A stretch of 64,000 nt of DNA, taken from positions 62,001 to 126,000 of the forward strand of contig JBAMJV010003832.1 in NCBI GenBank assembly GCA_037951105.1, written 5' to 3'. Under the pieces are notes generated by a model. It saw only the letters and a program-made list of their open reading frames with translations. It had not been told where the DNA came from and ran no database searches. This stretch comes from Echinarachnius parma. Taxonomy: Eukaryota > Echinodermata > Echinoidea > Clypeasteroida > Echinarachniidae. Numbering within the stretch: the stretch's first letter is position 1; every line of letters begins with the position of its first letter. A program made the translations under genes and the position numbers. Positions 22,771-32,951 of the stretch are shown here, in pieces.

Positions 22771-23316
22771 AAGTACTCTCACTGATCTATTATGAGAGAC
22801 TATTTGATGCATCTAGATGTCTGTGAGCTTATACAAGTCTTTCAGCCTAAACACAGAGTCATGATGCCCTACATAATTGGTGAGCAAATTTGTTCAAACA
22901 TTGTTTCATTCAATTTCTAGATCTACAAAATTGGATATAACTCACAAATTATATTCTCAAACAAATTTATCTGCAAAGTTAGGGGGAACTCTTTAACTGC
23001 ACCGGGGGTCTGGAGCTAAAACAAAATGCTTGGGTGACTTTTACTGGTCACGGATCGCGAATACAAAAGTGGGGCTCGGAATTCAAGTACCCCTTCGATC
23101 CATCAATTTGCGTATTTAGGTCTGACGTCCAGGCTAATCCCTCACAATATATCCCTTTGGTGTGAAGTCGACTAGAACCAAGTAGAATTTAATTGGGCAC
23201 TTCTACTACTAGCCAGTGCCTAACTACAAGTATGCCATGCAAAATACGTACTACATGGTATTGGGGTCAGCTTACAGAATGAGATTGGGTTTTTTTTTTC
23301 TTCTTCTAAATTCCAG

Positions 23317-23399
23317 GGCTAGATCAACAGACCCATGCCAGGAAAGCCTTCAAAATGCATGGCATCAGTATTGAAGAGGTCCTCAACAATCTTGAGATG
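23317..23399 (+). CDS. candidate coding exon of an unrecognised gene
   Basis: An 83-nt open stretch sits between a textbook acceptor (run of T/C then ATTCCAG at 23310-23316) and a donor GTAAAT at 23400. In the open frame it reads LDQQTHARKAFKMHGISI then EEVLNNLEM. No flanking exons were identified, and the product was not recognised. The amino acid composition looks like a real soluble helical segment rather than a chance frame. It could instead belong to a mobile element or a dead gene. Confidence 0.3.
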
Positions 23400-23730
23400 G
23401 TAAATCACTGCAAAGTTTGACAAAACAAATCATAAAAAGGTAGACAAGTAAATATACTTTAGGGCTATTAAACCAACAAACAAGTACAATGGTTTTTTAG
23501 AACTTCATACAAAAGGAATAATATTAATTTGTCTTCACATAGGCTCAGATTTGTGTGTGTGTCTAAACAAATATGATAAACATATTCTATAATCACATCC
23601 ATGAGCCTAAATCCAATATTGTGACAACATAGTCTCTTTTCCCTTTAGCACAAATTAGACAGGTTAATGAATAGTTCCATGTTTACAAAGAGTTTCAAAT
23701 AATAGACAACTAGGCACCCATGGCCATAGG

Positions 23731-24069
23731 CAAGGCTCAATACTCGCACTGGCCCGCTGGCCCGGGGCCAGTGAAATTGCACTAGGGGCCAGCAAAATGT
23801 ATAAAAGTCATATTTTTGTGGCCCGTTCGGGCAAGCAGATTTTCAACCAGACATTGACAAAATTTAAAAATCTTGTTTTCTTTTATCTCGTGCTTCATCT
23901 GTCATCACAGGTTTGATTAGGAAAGAGTGATATTTTGAATAGTGAAAAGCTTACTTGTGAAATACAATTTTGGGGCCAGTAAATTTTCTTTCGGGCCACA
24001 AGAATAGGGGAAGAAACTATTTCACTGGCCCGACCGGGCCACTGACTAAAAAGGTGAGTGTGGAGCCCT
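23731..24069. mobile_element. hAT-like palindromic element with perfect 8-bp duplication
   Basis: GCCATAGG at 23723-23730 and 24070-24077 flank an element that begins CAAGGCTCAATACTCGCAC and ends GTGAGTGTGGAGCCCT. The internal palindromes GGCCCGCTGGCCCGGGGCC and GGCCCGACCGGGCC relate it to the 10301 and 14953 families. Confidence 0.8.
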
Positions 24070-24804
24070 GCCATAGGGCTAGTGCAAAGTTCTAGCCCCA
24101 TGCTTGCAGTGGTATTCTCATACTAACTTATTTTGCTAGGGTCTGGGTAGTACCAAATCCTTTAAATTTGGGGAAACCCAAAACCAAACATTTGATATCT
24201 ACTGGTACTGGCCCCAAAATAATATTTCATGACATAGGTAAACTGCCTACTATTCAAAATATGACACTCACCACTGGAAAAAGAAGAAAAAAATTCTTGT
24301 ATATCTCATTTTGTCAATGTCAGTTTGGAAGTTGGAGTGGCCCACCAAAATACATGTATTATTTGCATAAATAATTGCTGTGCACAAAGCTAGAGGATTC
24401 AACCTCTTTTTTTAGAAATAAGTTCTACAAATTTATTTACAAGCTCATTTTGATTATTTGTATGCAGGTTTGACCGTTTGGTAACATTTCATTGTATTGA
24501 AATCCCAATAAAAAGTTGAGGCCCTAAACTTTTATCGAATGACAGATGCAGATATCCTGAAGCCATTTCTGAGTGAATGGGCTTTTATCACATAAACACC
24601 GTTTTTAATTGAAAATTATGTGTCTCAGCTATTCCTATGCTTAATTTTCCTCTACTGTCTACATTGAACATTTTTGAAGCACCCTCAAATTTATCCTATT
24701 AACCAGAATTTGTATCATTCACCGCTTTAGTTCAAATTCAATATTGACAATGACATCATGTTATCCATGCTATACAAAGAAGCACACTCACTAATATCAG
24801 CAAA

Positions 24805-25297
24805 CATTCGTCATCTATCGCTCAACAATCAAGTTTGAGAAAGGAGGCCTCGCACCCACCAACACCACATTTAGAACTACGATAGTACAATTTTAAGTAG
24901 CAAGAACTGCTACCGTTTTTCCTTGTACCCCCGGACCATTCCACTCTGGAATTCACTGCCGTCAAACATTAAAATGGCGGATGCTTCAACATTTAAAGAT
25001 CTGGGGTTGTCTTCTGAAGTTAAAATTTATTTTATCTACGTCATATGTACGTCAATAAAATATATTTTAGCAAATCGCTATTCCTTAAGTACAGTGTAAT
25101 ATTTTAGTGACGTAGATATGACTTAGATACAATACATTTCAACTTAAAATCGTTTTCAGAATACAACCCCTGCTTGAAAAGGCAGACATCTAGGTAGCCT
25201 TGATTGCATCAAGGCCTGCACGTTTATAGGGCACCATATATCTGGAGGCGATTTGTGCAGTATCAACAAGACAAGACAAGACAAGACAAGACATGAA
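24805..25297 (+). mobile_element. 3' fragment of a LINE, split by a MITE
   Basis: The segment 24898-25000 encodes TVFPCTPG-like and, in another frame, CYRFSLYPRTIPLWNSLPS, the conserved C-terminal RTIxxWNSLP motif of Jockey/CR1/L2 LINEs. The sequence then resumes after the MITE (25003-25170) and ends in an (ACAAG)n tail at 25267-25293. Frames are shifted, so it is dead. Confidence 0.7.
25003..25170. mobile_element. hairpin MITE, GGGGTGTATTCTGAAAAC family
   Basis: GGGGTTGTCTTCTGAAGTTA at the left is mirrored by the right end (CGTTTTCAGAATACAACCCC). The inner arms carry TATTTTAG and GACGTAGATATGAC motifs. It is nearly the same as 56560-56720, and a third copy lies at about 50770-50921. Inserted in the LINE fragment. 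Confidence 0.8.
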
Positions 25298-25499
25298 TTA
25301 TGATTGAAAATGATCATTGATTATTGACATTGAATGTGATTAAATTACAATATTGTATTTGATTAATTTGATTCAAATTGTGTTTTACAATCATGCTAAA
25401 ACGGTGATTCAATTTTCCCCTGTCACTAGAGTGACTAGACTAGTATTCCTGCATGCTATTGCAACATCTTGTAAAATGAACTTTGTCTTTGCAAATTTA

Positions 25500-26220
25500 T
25501 GGCTACGCCTACGGCCCGGCCTACGGCTGCCGAAATGCATTCGACATTGAAGTGTACAGCGTCCAATACACAGCCCATGCACTAGCGGTACGGTATACCA
25601 GTTGTCATGGAACGATGACGCCGCCTTTCCGGCCGGGATCCATGCACGCCGCATGATGACTGCGTAGAAATACGTGGTAATTCAACAACTCATTCACAAA
25701 CATACTTCAAAAACACAACATTTTAGTCGCTATGTCGCTTTAATATGTGTTTTCGATCAAATATATCCGTTCAATATCATCATAACAAATCATACAAAAA
25801 TTTAAAAAATATTATGTGACATGAAATTATAATTTTCGGACCACTTTTGAGACCGAATTTCATCTTTTTTTCGATATTGTTAGATATGTGGAGCAGCACT
25901 GCAGCTGCAGCGAAGCGCACACGGGCAGCTCTGCGTACGATACGTGCGGTAGGCAACACGCCCTACTCGTAAAATTCTGTAACGGGGTCACCGGATTTAA
26001 CTTCTTATAATGCATAGTCTGTATAGAGTCAGCGCAAAACAGTAGCATTACCTGTAAGAATGGAAAGCATATTTTCAGAATATTTACGAAATAATAATAT
26101 TACCTCTCAGAAAGCGACGAAATCCGCCAACAAACTGCTTCAAAGAGCGGCCGGTTTTACAGATTCGCCGCACATTCCATAATTGATTGACAGTCACGTG
26201 ACAGAAATAGTCTAAGCTTG
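25500..26220. promoter_or_regulatory. CpG-rich patch, possible promoter of an unrecognised transcript
   Basis: Against an AT-rich background, 25500-25680, 25890-25995 and 26100-26200 are rich in CpG (for example CGACGAAATCCGCC and GAGCGGCCGG) and contain a CACGTGAC E-box-like site near 26196. On the minus strand a possible donor (GAGAG/GTAATATT) lies at about 26103. No coding exon could be linked to it. The alternative is a CpG-rich repeat. Confidence 0.25.
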
Positions 26221-26229
26221 CAAACCCAT

Positions 26230-27377
26230 ATATTTCTTCAAATTATTATTATTTTTTTTTTTTTTAATTGGAACTCACAAAATGTAAGCTTTGTTTTGGG
26301 ATACTGACTACATAAAAAACAACTTTTTTAATTTCAAAGAAAAACACTTTTTTTTTTAAATATCAGCCCAAACTCAAGCTACCCCCAATACAACCCCAAT
26401 TCTGTTGACTATGTCCTATTCACACTCATGATAATCCCCATTAGTTGAGACATAAAATCATTTCAAGTTATACAACAAAAAATAGGTAGGCCTATTTGAA
26501 AACAAAAATAAGATGGAGCTGGCACATTTTATATTCAAAATCAGGAGAAAGAAAGGTAGGCAAAGATCCTGACAAGGGAGAAAAATACAAATATGGGGAG
26601 TCCTTCTTACCCATGGATTGGAGGGGGGTGCGCAAGGGATGCACAAAGTATTGTGGGGGCATACTCATTTTCGAGAGAATATTTACTTGATGTTGCATGC
26701 TACTACTACAATCGCAATAAGACCTCTGAACTAACACAATCACAAGCCAACACAAACGATGCACAGCTCAATAAAACAGCCACAGGCATGCACGAACCTC
26801 ACACTCACAATTAGACCGATAAATCAGTTCTTCTCCTCGTTTGTTGTTTCACTCACCATGGCTGAGCCGAGGGGATAGTATGACGTCATAATATTAAAGG
26901 ACCCCTCCAGAACAAGATGGAATTTTCTGTCTAACTCACAATATGCAACACAACCACTCTTCCAAACTCTGAACCTCAAAACACTGTTTTTAGTGTTTTA
27001 CTCTACAATTATTTGTATATATTTCCATCGTCTCCCCTTTTTTACTTTAAATTTCTTTAGGAAGCATAGCATGGGCGTCGATCCTTACGCGATACCTTTT
27101 GTTCAGGGGGGCTTGAATGAATAGATCATCCCCCCTTGATGAATAGGTATCAATTAAAGATCATCGCCCATGTAGCATAGACAGTTCTTCATCAACTTTC
27201 AAACGCTTATGATGCACCACTCTCAATTTACAAACAAACATGTATATCAATGACACGCATACCCTCACACATACAACGCAATACAACACCTCCAAACATA
27301 ATATATAAAGTTTGAAAGTTGTTTTCATACACTTTTAAAATACAATTATTTTACTCTCATCTGCAATCAAGTATACA
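26230..27377. other. no recognised gene
   Basis: Contains A/T homopolymers, an AGGG-type repeat fragment near 26890 and a short inverted repeat near 27075-27170 (GGGCGTCGATCC... and GATCATCGCCCATG). No splice-flanked conserved frame was found on either strand. Confidence 0.4.
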
Positions 27378-27898
27378 TCCAAACCTGTGTATAGACTAGT
27401 GGTTATTAACCACTGACCATAAGTGATCACTGTAGACAGGTGACCTCAATAGACAGGTTCCAAAACATTGTTTTTCTCCAAGTTTGCAGAGGATCATTTG
27501 GTGGCCACTATACATGCAGAATGGCTGTTATAGACAGGTTGCCACCAAGACAGGTTTGAATGCAAATAAAAACATGGTGCTAGCTTTCCTTGCACTGCAA
27601 TTGAATCACCACATCTTATGCAGTCAAACCGTCTTATCGGCCACCTGTCAAAGCAGCCAATCTGCCTACAGTGGCTATCAAAAGTGGTCCCCTGCAGAGA
27701 ATAGCAGCATCATGGAACCCGTCTAAAGATAGAGGTCACCTGTCTAGAGTGGCCACTCTTCTTGTTTCCCTTAGCCTAGGTGATCAATATACACAGGTTG
27801 GATTGTACAATGATAAGGAACCTGTGTATAGAGGTCACCTGTCTCCGGTGGGCTCTCTTAGTTCCCCTAGGTGGTAACTATACACAGGTTTGACTGTA
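27378..27898. mobile_element. two adjacent CAGTCAAACC-family MITE copies
   Basis: The first copy spans 27378-27560 (TCCAAACCTGTGTATAG to AAGACAGGTTTGAATG). The second spans 27620-27898 (CAGTCAAACC to GGTTTGACTGTA) and is enlarged by an internal duplication of the GTCACCTGTCT segment (27735 and 27830). Non-coding. Confidence 0.65.
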
Positions 27899-28189
27899 CA
27901 CAAAGAAAATATCTGGAGACAACTTGTTTGAATTTATGACACCAAGTTTAATGATGAATTGTACATATGCCTCGTTCAGGCTTGTAGACACATGAAAGAT
28001 GAATATTATATCAACGAAACTTGGTTCACAAATCTTTTTTTTTTCCATTTTCAATTTCAAATATCTCAATTTATTTACACATCATAATATGCCTAGGTAG
28101 TAAATACTGCAAAGTACAAGACATGTCTTTGTTTGCGGAACACTTCTCCCATTTATGCTTTCCTCATGACCATACCTAAGTGACATTAG

Positions 28190-28440
28190 AAAAATGCAGG
28201 AGTCAATTTCTGCGGTGGACCGGGTGACAATGGCCACTAGAAATGCTGGTGGGCCACCTGAAATCCTCAAATTAGGTGGCCCGATTGGCCGCTAGAAATT
28301 CAAATATGATGACCAAGATAATGATGCTGTTATCAAAAATTGGTGCAATATTATGGCCATCAGAAGATCAATTTGGCTATCTAAAGTTACTCATGCTTTG
28401 GTGGCCATGCAAAAATGCAACTGAAAGGCAAGCCCTGAAA
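28190..28440. repeat. diverged relative of the GGCCCG palindromic element family
   Basis: GGTGGACCGGGTGACAATGG and AGGTGGCCCGATTGGCCGC recall the ends of the element at 14953-15913. Boundaries and target duplication are not clear. Confidence 0.4.
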
Positions 28441-29144
28441 TGATAGCACTGGGTTAAGAGCGCTACATACAGTCAAACCATGCCTAAGTTGATATCGCAA
28501 TTTAAAGTTGAATATTGGCTCAGTCAAAGCTCTATGGTGGTTCCATTTCAATGTTTGCTTGTTTTTATATAATACACCCACATATTCAAAATTAGTCTTT
28601 ATCGAAGCATTTGCTGCAGTCCAAATGGATTTGATTGTACAATTACAAAAGCCAACCAATTGAAGGAAATCAAATTTCCCCTTTATCATTCAAATCTTCC
28701 TATGCTAGAAATGAACTGAATCTGCACAATATCCATGCAACAATATATCTAGCATAACAGGGTTGAAGCAGTGTTGTAGTCAATTCTTTTGTAAAGCGTT
28801 CTATGGAAGGAATACAGAATTTTACTAGTTGCAAATGTGAGAACATAATTCATGTGTCTCAACCAAAATAAGATCCACTTCATTCGTTGAGAAATATCAG
28901 TGTTAATTAGCTATTGTCAACAGAAATAATGGGAAAATTACCGGAGATAACTACCTTTAAATACTAACAGTCAAAAGTTGTATATTTATTTCTTCTCAAC
29001 CTATATCACTGACATAACTTTTTGACAGTCCCCCAAAGTTGGTCGATGTTGCAACTTCTCAGAAGTTCTATAAAGTGTATGAAAAGTGACACGAATCTAA
29101 AGTTCTGCACAGATATTAGACCCATAATCAATTTTTTTTGCAGT

Positions 29145-29330
29145 TACAGTGGAACCTCGTTAAAACGACTTCTGATACAACAAAACCCTCTTAATATAAC
29201 AAGGTAATTTTGCTGGTCCTAGCCCTTTACATTCCTTTGGTTTTGTTTACCCCCAATATAACAAGATACCTGATATAACGAGGTAAATTCAACGGGCCCA
29301 AAGTGCTCATTATAATGAGGTTCCACTGTA
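29145..29330. mobile_element. pogo/Tigger-like MITE, TA-flanked
   Basis: TACAGTGGAACCTCGTTAA at the left is mirrored by TAATGAGGTTCCACTGTA at the right. The body is AATATAACAAGATACC-type arms. The CAGTGGAACCTC terminus with TA duplication is characteristic of pogo/Tigger elements. It lies 64 bp downstream of the NDUFS5 stop codon, so it may be transcribed in its 3' UTR. Confidence 0.8.
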
Positions 29331-29393
29331 TTGTAACGGAAGTAACAGACATATATGTATGAAAAGACGATTCTAATTTCTATATAGTTGTCA

Positions 29394-29474
29394 TTATTGC
29401 TTGGGCGGAGGTGTGTATTTCCCTTCCTTGACGAGCTGGTCTCTGCGCTTCAGTATCGTCTTCATCCGGTCAAT
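29394..29474 (-). CDS. NDUFS5: NDUFS5 last coding exon
   Basis: Acceptor CCGCACAG, then IDRMKTILKRRDQLVKEG and KYTPPPKQ, stop TAA at 29396-29394. It matches the basic C-terminal helix and the KYTPPP ending of the family. Confidence 0.93.
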   Translation of the reverse strand: MDRMKTILKRRDQLVKEGKYTPPPKQ

Positions 29475-31114
29475 CTGTGCGGGGAGAACAAACCAAGATG
29501 AGGAAGAAAATATGTTAGTAATAGCAATCATAACGATCTTTATTATTTTATTTTTTTACGATTTCATTGGCTCAAAACCCAAACAAAAGATATGTACCAA
29601 ACTACCAATAATGATCTTTATTCTTGATGCTTTTTGCATAATTTTCTCTTTTTTTCCCTTCCATCTTTATTTTGTAACAAGGCGCTAAGAAGTCTTTTTA
29701 AAGGGAACTAACACCCCAAAATACTATTCTTATTTAAATGAAAGGTAATATATTTAGTAGTCCAATCCCCGAACAAGTTCAGAAAAAAATGTATTGACAT
29801 GGTTCATCATGGGTCTGCAGAAGAAGTTTATCGTCTCCCGGGGTTTCTATTGTCTCCAAACGTACGCGTGTATAGCATTGGCGCACTCGCAGACGTTTGG
29901 CTCATACAGAAACATGAGGGCTACCCAACATTTTCTAACATCAAATTTTACATGCCCTTCTTGGAAACCAGAATGAACAGATTTGTTAATGTTTTTCTTT
30001 GTTTTGGGTCAACCATTTCTTCATTTCTGAGTCTTTTAAGGGATCTAGTAACATTGTCCAAATCCACAAAACTTACTTAGAACTCTAGTGGTTCTCTCAT
30101 ACTTTGTTGTATTTGTATTACCAATAGAAGCATGGAACAGGTTTTGGTTTGTCAAATTTCCCTTTCGTTAGAAATATATTGACGATTGAAGAGTTTGGAT
30201 TTGTAATTATCCACTGGAAAGTTAGAACAGTACAAAGTCAGTGCAATTAGTTAATGCATATCACTTTGCATTTTTGCTCATTTCTTGGCCATATAACATC
30301 CATTTAATGTGAATTTGTTTGCACATTACTTCGTGGATATATGAGATTACAAAAAAAAAAATTAAAAAGTATCAACCATTCATCACTTTTTGCACGTGTC
30401 AACAAAGTTACTAGATCCCTTTACATTTTACTTGCCAGACCAGACCTAGGAAGAAAAAAAAGTTAAAGGGTACCACCACCCAAAAATAATATTCTTATAA
30501 ATGAAAGGTTACATCTTTAGTATTCCATTCCATCAACAAGTTCACAAAAATATGTTTCCAGAAAAAAAATATATAATTGGAAAACTCATCACCATTCTAA
30601 AGCATGTGTTCATGCATGTACGAGACTACTTTGTCCAGAGCGAACGAATCGCCCAGGATTCTATTGTCTCCAAACGTATGCGTGAATAGCATTGGCGCAC
30701 TCGCAAATGTTTGGCCCGTTCTGAACCAGGAAATAGTAGTGGTTCCGTAAGTGGTGGATATTACTTGCTAAATGTTTATGAATTACACAACCCTTTGCAA
30801 AATGTTGGGTATCTATTTGATATCACAAAACGGTACCAAAACATATAAGTATGTGTTGTTCTTTGCCTGGTGGTTCCCTTTAATTTCGAAATTGCCTTAA
30901 CACTTACCCTTTTGAATCCATTAACGCATTCCTGGAAGTCCTCGATCTCCGGGACGCACTCCTTCCTCGCTCGCGTCAGCCCGATGTTTGCGGCGCACCT
31001 GATGTAGTCAGCTTCGTAATTCTTGCATTTGGGATCGGGAAGGCCGGCGTAACCGTCCATACCCTGATGGGTTGTGTACACCTTGTCAAAGTCGTATATC
31101 CTGAACAGCGGCAT
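29394..31114 (-). CDS. NDUFS5: NADH dehydrogenase (complex I) subunit NDUFS5, two coding exons
   Basis: NDUFS5 is a small twin-CX9C accessory subunit on the intermembrane-space side of mitochondrial complex I, imported and oxidised by the MIA pathway. Coding exons are 31114-30908 (69 codons) and 29474-29394 (26 codons plus TAA), joined in phase 0 by a 1433-bp GT-AG intron, giving 95 residues (human 106). The cysteines are C30-C40 and C53-C63, both spaced CX9C. The segments ADYIRCAANIGLTRARKEC and EIEDFQEC match the family, as does the tail KEGKYTPPPK. The ATG immediately follows a TGTACAG splice acceptor, so a 5' non-coding exon must lie upstream; it was not found. The intron is about 80 percent TTAA MITEs. 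Upstream lies an array of duplicated first-exon pieces. Confidence 0.93.
29702..30035. mobile_element. TTAA MITE family B, 3'-incomplete copy
   Basis: TTAA at 29698-29701, then AGGGAACTAACACCCCAAAA. It shares ATTGTCTCCAAACGTA.GCGTG.ATAGCATTGGCGCACTCGC with 30467-30879. It ends abruptly where family A (30040) begins. Lies in the NDUFS5 intron. Confidence 0.75.
30040..30420. mobile_element. TTAA MITE family A copy in the NDUFS5 intron
   Basis: TTAA at 30036-30039 and a decayed TTAC at 30421-30424. The termini are GGGATCTAGTAACATTG and AAGTTACTAGATCCCT. Full-length layout as at 50254-50629. Confidence 0.85.
30467..30879. mobile_element. TTAA MITE family B, full copy, 22 bp from the NDUFS5 donor
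   Basis: TTAA at 30463-30466 and 30880-30883. The ends are AGGGTACCACCACCCAAAAA and GCCTGGTGGTTCCCT. Internal CGAACGAATCGCCC and GTATGCGTGAATAGCATTGG match the reverse-oriented copy at 13337-13766. Confidence 0.85.
30908..31114 (-). CDS. NDUFS5: NDUFS5 first coding exon
   Basis: Starts with ATG directly after the acceptor (CCTGTATAATGTACAG) and ends GGATTCAAAAGG before donor GTAAGTG. It carries all four cysteines. Its first 114 nt and 66 nt of preceding intron form the unit repeated upstream. This copy is the functional one because only it continues past ATC at 31001 into the CX9C core. Confidence 0.93.
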
Positions 31115-32310
31115 CTGTACATTATACAGGAAAAGTAGCAACAAAAAAGATAAATGACAAAAATTTGTTTAAATTCACCCGATGTAGTCAGCTTAGTAAT
31201 TCTTGCATTTTGAATCGGGAAGGCCGGCGTAACCATCCATCCCTTGGTGGGTTGTGTACACCTTGTCAAAGTCGTATATCCTGAACAGCGGCATCTGTAC
31301 ATTATACAGGAAAAGTAGCAACAAAAAAGATAAATGACAAAAATTTGTTTAAATTCACTCGATGTAGTCAGCTTAGTAATTCTTCCATTTTGGATCGGGA
31401 AGGCCGGCATAACCATCCATCCCTTGATGGGTTGTGTAAACCTTGTCAAAGTCGTATATCCTGAACAGCGGCATCTGTACATTATACAGGAAAAGTAGCA
31501 ACAAAAAAGATAAATGACAAAAATTTGTTTAAATTCACCCGATGTAGTCAGCTTAGTAATTCTTGCATTTTGGATCGGGAAGACCGGCATAACCGTCCAT
31601 ACCCTGATGGGTTGTGTACACCTTGTCAAAGTCGTATATCCTGAACAGTGGCATCTGTACATTATACAGGAAAAGTAGCAACAAAAAAGATAAATGACAA
31701 AAATTTGTTTAAATTCACCCGATGTAGTCAGCTTAGTAATTCTTGCATTTGGGATCGGGAAGGCCGGCATAACCATCCATCCCTTGATGGGTTGTGTACA
31801 CCTTGTCAAAGTCGTATATCCTGAACAGCGGCATCTGTACATTATACAGGAAAAGTAGCAACAAAAAAGATGAATGACAGAAATTGGTTTCAATTCACTC
31901 GATGGAGTCAGCTTCATAATTCTTGCATTTGGGATCGGGAAGGCCGACATAACCGTCCATACCTTGGTGGGTTGTGTACACCTTGTCAAAGTCGTATATC
32001 CTGAACAGCGGCATCTGTACATTATACAGGAAAAGTAGCAAAAAAAAAGATAAATGACAAAAATTAGTATAAATTCACCCGATGTAGTCAGCTTAGTAAT
32101 TCTTGCATTTGGGATCGGGAATGCTGGCGTAACATGCATCCATCCTCTGGTGGGTTGTGTACACCTTGTCAAAGTCGTATATCCTGAACAGCGGCATCTG
32201 TACATTATACAGGATAAGGAGCAACAAAAATGATAAATTACAGAAATTGGTTTTAATTCACATGATGTAGTAATTCTTGCATTTGGGATCGGGAATGCTG
32301 GCGTAACCTT
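31115..32310 (-). pseudogene. tandem array of truncated NDUFS5 first-exon copies (180-bp unit)
   Basis: Starting points of the motif GATGTAGTCAGCTT fall at 31001 (real exon), 31181, 31361, 31541, 31721, 31901 (GATGGAGTCAGCTT), 32081 and, deleted, 32263: an exact 180-bp period. Each unit has 66 nt of intron with a pyrimidine tract and TGTACAG acceptor, then 114 nt of exon from the ATG to codon 38, then jumps back to intron sequence (GGGTGAATTT or GAGTGAATTT). Most copies replace the codon for E34 with TAA; the copy at 31901 lacks this but meets TGA just after the exon part. Copies are nearly identical, implying recent or homogenised duplication. Because 180 is divisible by 3, other frames stay open through the array and give spurious long ORFs. 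Confidence 0.9.
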
Positions 32311-32951
32311 CCATCCCCTGCCCCTGGTGTGTTGTGTACATACATGATACACTGTACACCTTGTCAAAGACACAGTGTCAAAGTCGTATCCTAAAAAGCA
32401 GCATCTGTACACGTATACGGGAGAAATAGCAAAAACACAAACTATAAATGACAGAAATTGGTTTAAATTCATTGTGACAAAAATCTAATCCTGGAGCATT
32501 GTTTAAATACTCGTACACCTTGTCACATACACATATATCCCGAACAGCAGCATCTGTACACATGTACGGGATAAGTACTTTATTTGGCATTCTCTTCAAA
32601 GACATGCCCACGACTTGGTGTGCATGACTAAAAGAACCCATGCTCATGCAATTTGTATAGCGCATCAGTTATTTTATTCATGCATGCTAAGTCGTGGGCA
32701 TGTCTTCGAAGAGAACGCCCTTTATTTTTTGCAAAAAAAAACAACTATAAATGACAGAAACTTGATTAAATTCATTGTGACATAAATTTGATCCTGGTAC
32801 ATATGGAAGAAGCGAAACATAAATGATACAAAGGACAGGAATTCTTGTCAAAGTTGTCCTATAAAGTGGCATATATGGGATAAGTCTCCCCCCCCCCCCC
32901 CCCCAAAAAAATAAAATAAAATAAATAAATAAATAAGATGAATGACAGAAA
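32311..32951. repeat. degenerate continuation of the NDUFS5 array with an embedded inverted repeat
   Basis: Diverged copies of the acceptor-exon region (GTACACCTTGTCAAAG, CAGCATCTGTACA) recur at about 32350-32420 and 32500-32560. The flanking intron phrase ATAAATGACAGAAA recurs near 32440 and 32745. A stem with arms TTCAAAGACATGCCCACGACTT (about 32596) and its complement (about 32692) brackets about 75 bp. A poly-C run is at 32887-32904. Confidence 0.65.

Noticed and set aside
30976..32472. 498-codon minus-strand ORF with MYRCRCSGYTTLTRC-type repeats
   Set aside because: It is a shadow frame across the 180-bp NDUFS5 exon array; the unit length is a multiple of 3, so any open frame stays open. 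The real coding frame of the unit is the NDUFS5 one.
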